A stretch of 64,000 bases of DNA, taken from Pictodentalium vernedei (lineage: Eukaryota > Mollusca > Scaphopoda > Dentaliida > Dentaliidae). The translations under genes were made by a program, and so were the position numbers. Below the pieces are notes generated by a model. That model saw only the letters and a list, made by a program, of their open reading frames with translations, ran no database searches and had not been told where the DNA came from. Of the stretch, positions 10,712 through 20,196 are shown piece after piece. Numbering within the stretch: position 1 is the stretch's first letter; each line of letters begins with the position of its first letter. The stretch is from NCBI GenBank assembly GCA_031216915.1, contig CM062296.1:63105084-63169083 (forward strand). Reading direction: 5' to 3'.

Positions 10712-11408
10712 TTGCCTCAATAGGCAGCCAAGACTTGACTAGAAATCACAGCGAAGTAACTGGATATGTACAGATTGTATATTGGCTTTCTCAATAGGCA
10801 GCCAAGACTTGACTAGAAATCACAGCTAAGTAACTGGATATGTACAGGTTGTATATTGGCTGTCTCAATAGGCAGCCAAGACTTGACTAGAAATCACAGC
10901 GAAGTAACTGGATATGTACAGATTGTATATTGGCTTTCTCAATAGGCAGCCAAGACTTGACTAGAAATCACAGCGAAGTAACTGGATATGTACAGATTGT
11001 ATATTGGCTTTCTCAATAGGCAGCCAAGACTTGACTAGAAATCACAGCTAAGTAACTTGATATGTACAGGTTGTATATTGGCTGTCTCAATAGGCAGCCA
11101 AGACTTGACTAGAAATCACAGCGAAGTAACTGGATATGTACAGATTGTATATTGGCTTTCTCAATAGGCAGCCAAGACTTGACTAGAAATTACAGCTAAG
11201 TAACTGGATATGTACAGGTTGTATATTGGCTGTCTCAATAGGCAGCCAAGACTTGACTAGAAATCACAGCGAAGTAACTGGATATGTACAGGTTGTATAT
11301 TGGCTGTCTCAATAGGCAGCCAAGACTTGACTAGAAATCACAGCGAAGTAACTGGATATGTACAGGTTGTATATTGGCTGTCTCAATATGCAGCCAAGAC
11401 TTGACTAG
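10712..11408. repeat. Tandem array, nine units of 74 bp plus a partial
   Basis: The landmark 'aggca' ends at 10,726, 10,800, 10,874, 10,948, 11,022 and so on to 11,392, an exact 74-bp period. Units fall into types that differ at linked positions (gcgaag+gattg+ctttc, gctaag+ggttg+ctgtc, and a hybrid) in the order A B A A B A B C C. The array stops mid-unit where a truncated LINE begins. Confidence 0.92.
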
Positions 11409-12775
11409 GCACTGTTGCGGATAAAATGAAAACCGCTAAAGTTATTCCTATATTCAAAGCAGGCGACCAACATAACTTTACAAATTACAGACCTATTAGC
11501 TTACTACCGACCTTCTCAAAAGTCTTAGAAAAACTGATGTCCGTAAGACTTCTAAAATACTTAAATCGCTTTAGTATCTTACACCCAAATCAATACGGCT
11601 TTAGGAAAAATCACAGTACGGTGCACCCCATCATGCAACTGTTGAAAGCCATAAAGAAGAAAATAACAAAAAAAGTAAAAATAGCACACTGGCGATATTT
11701 CTGGACTTTTTGAAGACATTTGATACAATAGACCACGATATTCTAATAAATATATTGTATAGATATGGTATTAGAGGATTAGGTAATGACTGGTTTAAAA
11801 GCTATCTATCTGATAGGTCACAGTATGTTGTACACAGTGACCATATTTCTGACAGGGAAAAAAATACACACGGAGTTCCACAAGGCTCGATACTTGGTCC
11901 GACAATTTTCTTAATATATGTTAATGACATTTATCATGCCACATCCCTAACTCTCCTGTCTTTTGCTGACGACACTACGGGACATTCCTCTGGTCCAGAC
12001 CCTAATCAACTAGTCCCAATTATAAATAAAGAGCTTGAAAAAAATTTGAATGGTGCTGCGCGACTCAGCTTGTCTTAAATGACACAAAAACAAAATACAT
12101 TTTAATGAATCCATCAGCAAAAAAAAAACAACAATTCAACGTGATATCTTAATAAATGGTCAAACAATAAGTAATGTAGGTTCAAATGATACAGAGAAAT
12201 CTCTAAATTTTTTAAGAATATATATCGACGACTGCCTCTCATACAAGCACCAAAAATCTCAACTTTCTTCGAAGATTGCTCGGGCAAATTTCGCACTAAA
12301 TAGAGTGAAGACTACAATCCCCCGTGAAGCTATGAAAACACTTTATTATGCCCTGATACATTCACATTTAGTGTATGGAATAAATATAAGGGGAAATGCT
12401 AGAACAATCAAAAAGATAATAACTCCTACAGAAACGTTGCATTCGCATAATAAATAACAAGAAATACAATGCACATACTGATCCCCTCTTTCGGGAAAAT
12501 AAGATTCTTAAAGTAAATGATCTCTTCAAACTCTACGCATGCCTGTTTGTATTTGACTGGTGTCACAATAACCTGCCAGTGTCCTTTAGAAATTATTTTC
12601 ACCCTGTAGTTAGCACTACATGTAGATCTAGTAGAAGGAGTGATCTTCTCCAAATTGAAAGAACAAGGACAAAGTTTCTCGAGCATTTTCCAACACATAT
12701 ATACCCCTAAATGTGGAATGATTTAGACTTTGATTTACGAAATATAAGTAACAGAAATATTTTCAAAAAACATTA
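11409..12775 (+). pseudogene. LINE reverse transcriptase (CR1/L2/Jockey-like), 5'-truncated
   Basis: Non-LTR reverse transcriptases copy LINE RNA into DNA at the target site. Frame 1 (11,426-11,713) has AKVIPIFKAGD and NYRPISLLPTFSKVLEK, the fingers region. After a frameshift near 11,700, the second ORF (11,710-12,078) has FDTIDHDIL, WFKSYLSDR, GVPQGSILGP and FADDT; FADDT is the catalytic box, with Phe in place of the usual Tyr. Further frames downstream carry the thumb region (LYYALIHSHLVYG) and a C-terminal MWNDLDFDLRN motif near 12,700, ending about 12,775. Endonuclease and upstream parts are missing. Frameshifts and stops make it inactive. It starts exactly where the 74-bp array ends. Confidence 0.87.
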
Positions 12776-12940
12776 ACCTTAAAATTATTGTCCCAATAGT
12801 CGGCTATCATTGACTGTGACAATCCGTATTGTACTGATTGTGCTACTTAACAAAAGGCAGATACTACTTTCAGAGTGATAGAATGGGAACGAACTCACAA
12901 GATTATACCATTATTGCACTTTCCAAGCAAGGCACCGGCA

Positions 12941-13180
12941 GTTGTGTGGTGTGGGATGACCACATGAGAGCTTTACTTATACTCAATCCTTGTTAATGAC
13001 TTCAACACATTGCATCATTCCATGGAGAGCTCTCTATGTGAGCTTCCCTTGGAGTAATGTCATGTGTTGTGGAATGATCACCTGAGAACCTCGTTCATAT
13101 TATATCTCTGTTAATGACCCCAACACTTTGAATGGTTCCACGGAGAGCTCTCTATGAGGGCTTCCCGTGGAATGATGACA
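12941..13180. repeat. Two-unit tandem repeat of about 120 bp
   Basis: The segments 12,941-13,061 and 13,064-13,180 share 'ttgtg...gatgatcacctgagag', 'ttaatgac' and 'ggagagctctctatg(t/a)g.gcttccc'. They are diverged copies. No gene is associated. Confidence 0.65.
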
Positions 13181-13388
13181 ACGGCTGGAGCTACCAATGA
13201 AAGAAATTTCGTGTGGTTGTCCGGCGGCTCATTTCTGCTGGTGCTATCCATATCTGGACAAATTCTCGCCTCTTGACTCTCGCCACTAGGCGGCTCGTAG
13301 CAATAGGACAAAAGTAGAAAAAATTAAGAATAAATCGCTTGGCCCTATTCTCCCGACCGATGGAAATCCATTTTTTTTTTTACTGAAA

Positions 13389-13813
13389 ATGTTAAAGATA
13401 TTAAACATACCAGAATGGGACTCATCAAACCCACGTAAACGATCCAAATACAATTTTTTCTCATTGGGCCAAACTCTTCAAACTACAATTATAGATTCAC
13501 AATCAGAGAATTTCCCTCTCACTAGTCACTTTGCACGAGTTGCCAGTGGCGGGGGGCAGGTACATTTTGTAGGTATGCCAGTTACACTACGCCACCAGCG
13601 ACCAAGAATAGTTGAATGGTCATCTGACAGTCCGATTCCAGTGTTGCATGATTTTATCTCCAGGAGTCGACAGGAAGACAGCCAATCTGGCTATGCCGTC
13701 TCCTTGCGGTATACACACATATATAATCTCTTTGTGTATTGTATGTAGTTATGTGTATATTTACATTGCTGTATATTGCTGAATAAAAATTCATTCATTC
13801 ATTCATTCATTCT
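13389..13813 (+). other. Unrecognised 119-codon ORF followed by a retroposon-like 3' end
   Basis: The ORF at 13,389-13,748 has no domain I recognise. After its stop come an AT-rich stretch, an aataaa at about 13,781 and an (attc)n tract ending at about 13,813. That arrangement resembles the 3' end of a LINE or SINE of the CR1/L2 kind. It may therefore be the tail of a retroposon rather than a host gene. Confidence 0.3.
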
Positions 13814-14238
13814 TGGGTTGATCTTTTCAAAAACAGGACAATGGGATTCACACACAGAGAGTCTTATAAGTAAAGTCAGCCCTATGATAAACTGTCTTAG
13901 AAGCCTAAAACACAGATTGTCCAGACACGCATTGGAAACTCTATATCAATAACTCATTCTCCCGCTGTTTGATTATGCCGATGTTATATGGGATGGTTGC
14001 ACGGCGACTAAATCAACACTCCTAGAAAATAAATTTACACTTGGATGCTCTACGAACCATAATGGGGGTCAATCGGGGGACATGTCATCAACTTATCTAT
14101 AGGGAATCTGGTTTCATACCACTCAAAGAGCGTAGACGACGCCACAGATTAGTAGCGTTATTTCAGATTATGTTCACAAGCGTCCCAAACTACATTAGGC
14201 TGCTCATTCCGCATCCTGTATCAGAATTGACTTATTAG
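13814..14238 (+). pseudogene. LINE reverse transcriptase C-terminal fragment
   Basis: Plus-strand frames encode LGLIFSKTGQWDSH, SLKHRLSRHALETLY, LFDYADVIWDGC, and after a frameshift RESGFIPLKERRRRHRLV (in 14,041-14,238). This is the thumb/C-terminal region of the same LINE type as the minus-strand copy that follows (which has HLGLTFNDHGSW and EYADTIWDYC). The fragment ends where that minus-strand copy begins. It is broken by a stop and a frameshift. Confidence 0.75.
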
Positions 14239-15428
14239 TTTAGTTTAGTTTTGGTTTAAACACTATTTTATTTCCGGTAAACAAAAACATACAAGTACAA
14301 AAATATATACAGGATACAAATAATTGACGGAAAATGGATCCAGCAGCAAGCTTAAGCTTATGTAAGCTGTCTCCATCGCATTTAAGTACATTTAGCTGAT
14401 TCGATATAGCGAGGTTGATTAAATGCCAGAATAGAATATTTGAATTTAAATTCAAAAAGTAAATATCTTGTCTCTGGTGAATACTGGTGGTTGTTGGGGT
14501 CTAGGATGCACAGTATAAGAGGAGATAAGCTGTAGGTTACTCACATGAGAAGTTAGCTCTCAATTATCCTCCGCTGACAATACCAAACCTGGGCACCACC
14601 CCTCGAGAGTCATCTTGCGAGTTTCAGAGGAGATGGCGCCCAGGCCCGGAACCATCAACATAGTGAAATGAGAATGATGCGTCTCAATTACTAACCCACA
14701 ACTAACTCCTCTGGCACTGTACATTAGGTATTGGTCCAGTGCTATATGCACTCGACCGAAAATGAGTTTATTATTATTAATGTACTGGTGTTTGAGGTTA
14801 CTTTTCAGCGACCATGGCTAATTTCATCCACAACAAGGGCATAGAGTCAAGTTTAAACAGTCATATATACCAATATTACCCATTTTAGTTGACTTCCAAC
14901 ACAGGCATTAATGACCGTATCCCATTTTTCCAACAAACTGAAATAGTTTAGTGACGTAAACAAGCACTATTTCACTACGAGGAGGTTCCCACGAGGAGAA
15001 TATATTTTTAGTAGCCATAAATTAGGGAATCGTTTAAGCCTAAGGGGCGTTCCTTAGTGCTTGAAAGAAAATAATTTGGGTCCACACAATGGAAAGAGAT
15101 ACACTCGCAGAATTTCGAAACGCGGGATACTCACTGTCAATCTCAAATGAACTAAAGAGTAGTGATATGGTATTTGATTTCGAATCGGGTTTGGAACATT
15201 GGTGATCTTTAATAATTTAACAATGTCGTCGACCATATAGCCACTGGTACGGTACTATAGTTGCGGATAAGATAGACTGGTCAAATCAAAAGGACCAGGT
15301 GGAATGTTCAGTAAAACTCCAGTGATCTATATATTGAGCCTCGTCGATTTGGGGGGGGGGGGGGTACATCGCAAAGAGGGAAAAACCTCCCATTGAAGGG
15401 AGCACTGATTCTAGGTTAATCCAAATGA

Positions 15429-15800
15429 CTAGAATCTACCCGATGCTTCGATAAAGTCATGAACACAATTAGCAATTGCTTCATTAGTTTGGACATTATA
15501 GGATGGATTTCCGAACAAGAAAGTGTCGAAGTCAGAACCACAGTTCAGCCTTCCAAGCGTAGCACGTCTTGCATCGGAATACAGCGGACAATCTAATAGA
15601 AAGTGTTCAGCAGTTTCACGAACTACACAACCGCAAAAGGGTGAGCTTGTCAAATGATTGTTATACAGATCACAGTTGAGATTGCTACACCCTTGGCGGA
15701 GCCGACAGTGATATATTTGGGTTCTTCGGGATTTGTTGAAAAGGAAAAAGCTGGGAACAAAATCCTTTTCTCTGTTGATGAACAAGTTGAAATTGACCAA
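15429..15800 (-). pseudogene. LINE C-terminal domain (Cys/His motif)
   Basis: A 123-codon open stretch holds SRRTQIYHCRLRQGCSNLN, SSPFCGC and ETAEHFLLDCPLYSDARR, the CxC...H...C type ending found in many Jockey/I-like LINE proteins and repeated at 6386-6568. It belongs to the minus-strand LINE; it is open on its own but disconnected from the reverse transcriptase by stops near 15,810-16,010. Confidence 0.75.
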
Positions 15801-16011
15801 AGAAGTATTTTCTCGGATCGTCGTTAGACGGAGATTCCACAGTCTAGTAGCTGATGGTATAAAGGATCTTTGGTACTACACTGTACGAGAGAACGGCACA
15901 GACAAGTCCGTATTAGAGCGCAAAGTATATCCATGACCATCCGGTAATAAGGGGGAACTAAAGCTGATATATAATTAGGAGTGATGTGGTGATACATTTT
16001 AAAATATTGTT

Positions 16012-17600
16012 TTAATTTGTGCTTCTAGCGTCGGGTCTGTAATGTTTCCCATCCTGTCTCGGCGTATAATGACTCCTTACTGGCACTTCTAGTTGCCCCC
16101 GTAATGATTCGGGCGGCCTCAATTTGGATTTTTTCGAGCTCCATGGTCTCGGTTTCGGTACAGTAGTCCCATATCGTGTCCGCATATTCAAGAACAGGGC
16201 GTATGCATGCAAACTATATTTTTTCCAAGATTTTACGATCGAGGGAGAATTTGAATTTTCTGATAAGGGCAATTCTTTTCCAGGCAGTTGAGGTTATGTT
16301 ACTGATATGGTTTCCCCAGGAGCCATGGTCGTTAAATGTCAACCCCAGATGTTTGTGATGATCAACCTCTTTGATATTTGTGTTTGACATTAAAAGGGTG
16401 GGATGCTTGGTTTCAGTCCGTTTCCGTGTAATAACCAATAATTCGCTTTTGTTTGGGTTCAAATCCACCAGCCATTGGCTTGCCCATCCTTCGATCGTTT
16501 TGATATCTCTTTGCATAACTTGTGCAGCTCTCTTGGGGTCCTCAATGATAATAAAGGGAAGTGTCATCTGCGAACAAGCGAATATCACAACGCATATCAT
16601 CGATAATATCATTGATGTAAATTTGAAATAGCACGGGACCCAGTATAGATCATTGAGGAACACCAGAAATAGCAGGGGGCCCAGTATAGATCATTGAGGA
16701 ACACCAGCTGTAATGTTTCTCCAGGAGGATGACTCAGAGTTAATTACGACACGTTGTTGTCTGTCGCTCAGATAGGATTTGAACCACTCTAGGAGTTTGC
16801 CTGTAATACCTATTGTTTCTAACTTGTGTAATAATCCTTTGTGCCAAACTCTGTCGAATGCCTTACTGATGTCGCAGAAGGCGAATCGTACTTCTTTTCC
16901 TTCGTCTAGAGCCTGGCTAATCGTATTGTAAATTTCAGTAAGTTGGAGCACAGTAGAGTCTTTCGGGACAAATCCCGACTGGAACTGAGTTAACAGGGAG
17001 TTGGATTCCAGACTTTCTTAAAGATACATTTTTCAAAAACTTTACCGATGCAGCTCAAGAGAGAAATCGGTCGATAATTGGACATAAGGTTTGGAGAGTC
17101 TTTTTTAAAAATGGGAGAAACATTTGCCCTTTTCCACTGAGATGGGAAAAAGTGTTCAGTAAGGTAACGGTTGAAAATACTAGTTAATGGTTTTGATAAC
17201 GATTTCGAACACCCCTTAAGAACTCTTGGATTTACATTGTCGGTGCCACAAGCTTTAGAGACATTCAGTGACCGAAGTGCATTCGAAACATCTTTTTCGT
17301 CTAAGACAACTTGTGCAAATGTTGGGTGAAGAGAGTCGTTTGAAGCGGGCGAATGGGATGCATTGGGATCATCTATACATGAGATTGAACAGAAGTATTC
17401 GTTAAAAGCTTCTGCTTTATCAGCGTTCGTTGAAAGGGTAATGCCATTGTGGTAAATATCAGGTAATTCGGATTTATTTTTATCTATAAGTAATGTTAGC
17501 GTTTTCCACCAGGTGTGTGGCGGTGCAGTGTGGGAACCAAGCGTATTTTCAATTTTTGATATGTATTTAGATTTAGATTGCCTTATCGCAGATGTTGTTT
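16012..17600 (-). pseudogene. LINE reverse transcriptase domain
   Basis: Several frames on the minus strand spell out the RT: WKRANVSPIFKKDSPN and NYRPISLLSCIGKVFEKC (about 17,050-17,130), KEVRFAFCDISKAFDRVWH, WFKSYLSDRQQRVV and AGVPQ (16,691-16,951), then a jump in frame with DPKRAAQVMQRDIKTIEGW and HKHLGLTFNDHGSWGNH (16,214-16,663). A short direct duplication (gcacgggacccagtatagatcattgagg repeated at 16,632 and 16,675) has disrupted the segment between GVPQ and the catalytic box. Confidence 0.8.
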
Positions 17601-18264
17601 CATTTCTTTTTTACGATACATTCCCTAAGCCTGATGAGTATTTCTAAATTTGGCCAGCCTCTGTAGACGTTTTCGCTGGCGAAGTAGCGCCTAATTTCTG
17701 AATGCATCCAGAGAGGTTCGTTTTGACGACAAATGATTATTTTATTCTGAACAAACTTGAACAAGAGATTTTCTAGATGCGATGTAAAGTTGTCTACAAC
17801 GAGCAGAGTATTATTTTGGTTAATGATATTCTCCCAACTGGTCTCTGAAAGGGTCTTGTTGGGGGCCTTCAAAATCTGCGTCGGCATAAAGCCGTACTCT
17901 TCGCCTAATGGAGTGGTGTTATTTAATTGGTAACTTGAGTTCTGCAATTATTGGACAATGGTATCGGATTAGCTCGTCGTGAAAGGGATCTCCAACATGA
18001 TGGGATGCCATAAGCTGGGTATCATTTGTGATTATTAGGTCAAGCAATGAAGATGATGTTTCGGTAAAAAATGTTGGTTGCTGAATTACTTGGGACAGAT
18101 AAAATTGTTGAAGCATCCTTTGAATTGGTCCGTTACGGTGCTAAATTTGATCATCGGTAAAATCACCTGTTATAATAACTGAATTTGGGTTCGAATCGAT
18201 TGCCCGTTCTATTGACGTAGATATTAACTGGTTGAGTGCTAGATTATTTTTGGAAGTTGGAATT

Positions 18265-18354
18265 TGTTCATATAGATTTGCATTATTAAAAATTATTGGA
18301 GAGTGCCTTAAGGCACTCTCCAATAATTTTTAATAATGCAAATCTATATGAACA
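18265..18354. repeat. Perfect 90-bp palindrome without spacer
   Basis: Starting tgttcatatagatttgc and centred on ttaa between 18,309 and 18,310, the two 45-bp halves are exact reverse complements. It lies inside the LINE endonuclease region. It could be a recent inverted duplication or an assembly fold-back artefact. Confidence 0.92.
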
Positions 18355-18892
18355 CAATTGTATTTGCTTATGACTGAATAGGAAATTTGTGTAAAGAATA
18401 TGAAGACTTTAGTATGGTACCCTCATGTTTCTTGAAAGCCATGATAGTGGCTTCCAGCACTCAACCAGTTAAATCCCAGGTGGTTGTTTCTGAGTTTGGG
18501 GATCGGTAGAAGGACCCGAGGAGAAAATGTTTGTTACCAAATGCAATTTGGAGCCAAAAGCATTCAACATTGTCAGCTTCCAGGTCTAGTCGTTGTTTGA
18601 AAGAAATTGTATTTTTGAGGTAAATAGCTATACCGCCACCTCTTAGGAGGCGGTCTTTTCTGATAGGTTCGTAAAATACTGGTATCTCTAGGTCCGAATT
18701 TGAGTCAGAAACATTAAGCCATGATTCTGTAAAAACACAAATTTCACAGTTTATTAACACCGCCCGAAGAATATCAAGTTTTGGTTTTAGGCTTTGGATA
18801 TTAAGATGAAATAGTGTTAATCCCTTGGTCTTTGATGCACACTTATCATCGAAGTCAGCAATATTATCTGAGTATTGGGATGAATGGCTGTG

Positions 18893-18916
18893 GGGACCGG
18901 GGTTGGTTTCAATGTC
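18893..18916 (-). other. 2A-like ribosome-skipping motif DIETNPGP
   Basis: Codons 19-26 of the LINE protein read DIETNPGP, fitting the 2A consensus D(V/I)ExNPGP. In 2A peptides the final Gly-Pro bond is skipped during translation, so an upstream leader would be released. Such sequences have been reported at the N-termini of APE-type LINEs in marine invertebrates. Here the motif follows directly on a hydrophobic, signal-like run. Activity is inferred, not shown. Confidence 0.75.
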
Positions 18917-19274
18917 GGCGCAGAGGAGTAAAAGAAGAAAGACCCATAAAGTCAGAATAGCGCAAAGCACATTTTGATAAAATGTGATGATACTCGTCCC
19001 TTATGAGTTGTTTAAAGATTGGTTCTTGTGCCCATGGGACAGGGATTAACTGGGTCATGTATGAATGTTTGTGAAGCACGTTGTAAATGAAAACCATCAT
19101 GGTTACTCCCCTCAAACCAAAGCCAGATATAAAGTTTGCAAACACTACTTCCAAAAGAGTTAGGGGGCGTTTGCCCTGCCCCCGGAATGAGCAACGGGCG
19201 CGAAGACACCCACTCTTAGTCTGTACATGGCTTCGTTAGCCATTGTCATTTTTTTCTGCTACAACATATACTGT

Positions 19275-19569
19275 TCTGAGAGTGGGGTTCGAATCCCACC
19301 TGCGGCAAACACTTCACCCCCATTGCTCATGACGCTATGCACTAAGGCGTACTGCACGTCGATGGTTCACCTGTCTTCAACCAATGCTAACCCTGCTTGT
19401 GTGGAGTCAGTATGTTGGGGAGCTGACAGCTGCTCGCCGTTGCTCGGTGGTTCTCTCCGGGTACTCCGGCCTCCGCCACCCGAAAAACTGTCGTGGTCAT
19501 GATTAGCCATTGTGCGGAAATATGTGACCTTAAAACACCAATAAATAAATAAATAAATCTGAGAGTGGG
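19275..19569 (+). mobile_element. 5'-truncated SINE with 12-bp TSD
   Basis: Perfect 12-bp direct repeats (tctgagagtggg) at 19,275-19,286 and 19,558-19,569 flank a body that starts in a tRNA B-box-like 'gttcgaatcccacc', contains 'gttctctccgggtactccgg' and ends in (aata)n. The reverse complement of the same body occurs at 51,156-51,563 and a decayed copy at 34,913-35,110. The promoter A box is missing here, so this copy is truncated. Confidence 0.85.
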
Positions 19570-20193
19570 TACACAACATAACACTGGTAATTCATAAAAC
19601 ATTCCATTGAGGCTCCTGAGGTGACAATCGTTAGATGTGGAAGTTGGGTTGCTGGGAATGGAAAGAGATAATAGTTTACTGTCTCTTGTTAGTACTGAAC
19701 TGATGGAGGAGGAGTAACTACAACTGAGTAGACGAGATAATGGTAACAAAAATAGAAAACAAAACAAAACATATTTACATGATTGGACAAACAATCTGTT
19801 GGACATAATTGAATAATTTTGGAAGGCGAGTTGAATATCGTACTGTTGAGGTCCTGAGGATTTTCGTTGCCAGATCAGCCCTGTATTGTTAATATATCGA
19901 CACTGAACACCACCCTGGCCCCATTCCATCCCACACAGGTACATATTATCTGGAGATGGATCGATTGCATAAAAAAGAACCTTATATGGGCTAAGTTGTT
20001 CTACAAGGAATTGGAAGTGCAATTACTTGCGAGGGTCTAGGGTTTATATCGGCTGCCCAGTTGGGAATCGGATCAGATAGTGGAGCTTCACGAAGATTGA
20101 CGGGGATCAACATACCCCCCCCCCCCCCCCCCCCCAGTAACCTTACCCCGCAACAAACCAAGATTCCTAGTTAGCCCAAGAACATTAGGTTTC
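19570..20193. other. No recognisable gene; 21-bp poly-C tract
   Basis: A minus-strand ORF covers 19,387-20,022 but shows no domain and overlaps the SINE. A C21 run lies at 20,115-20,135, just outside the next transposon. Confidence 0.4.
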
Positions 20194-20196
20194 ACT

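Larger units (their letters stand above)
17919..18970 (-). pseudogene. LINE AP-endonuclease domain with 2A-like leader
   Basis: The ORF 18,461-18,970 begins at Met, has a Leu-rich hydrophobic run (residues about 5-17), then DIETNPGP at residues 19-26, then LFHLNIQSLKPKLD, FTESWLN, RGGGIAIYL and LLGSFYRSPNS. These match the APE-type endonuclease that nicks target DNA for LINEs. The rest of the domain continues in other frames: IITGDF (18,141-18,323) and SSLLDLIITND (17,919-18,116). A foreign stretch and a perfect 90-bp palindrome lie between, so the domain is interrupted. Confidence 0.8.
14239..19205 (-). mobile_element. Nearly full-length minus-strand LINE with 2A-like N-terminus (degraded)
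   Basis: Reading right to left: a GC-rich 5' end near 19,205; an ORF from 18,970 with a hydrophobic leader, DIETNPGP and an AP-endonuclease domain; a linker; a reverse transcriptase (NYRPISLL near 17,070, FCDISKAFDRVWH near 16,870, GVPQ near 16,695, FADDT-type box near 16,580, HLGLTFNDHGSW near 16,340); the C-terminal zinc-knuckle-like region (15,429-15,800); and about 1.2 kb of 3' UTR ending in gtttaaaccaaaactaaac. The 3' UTR end resembles that of the TSD-bracketed copy at 5205-6602. There is no separate ORF1. Many frameshifts show that it is inactive. Confidence 0.85.
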
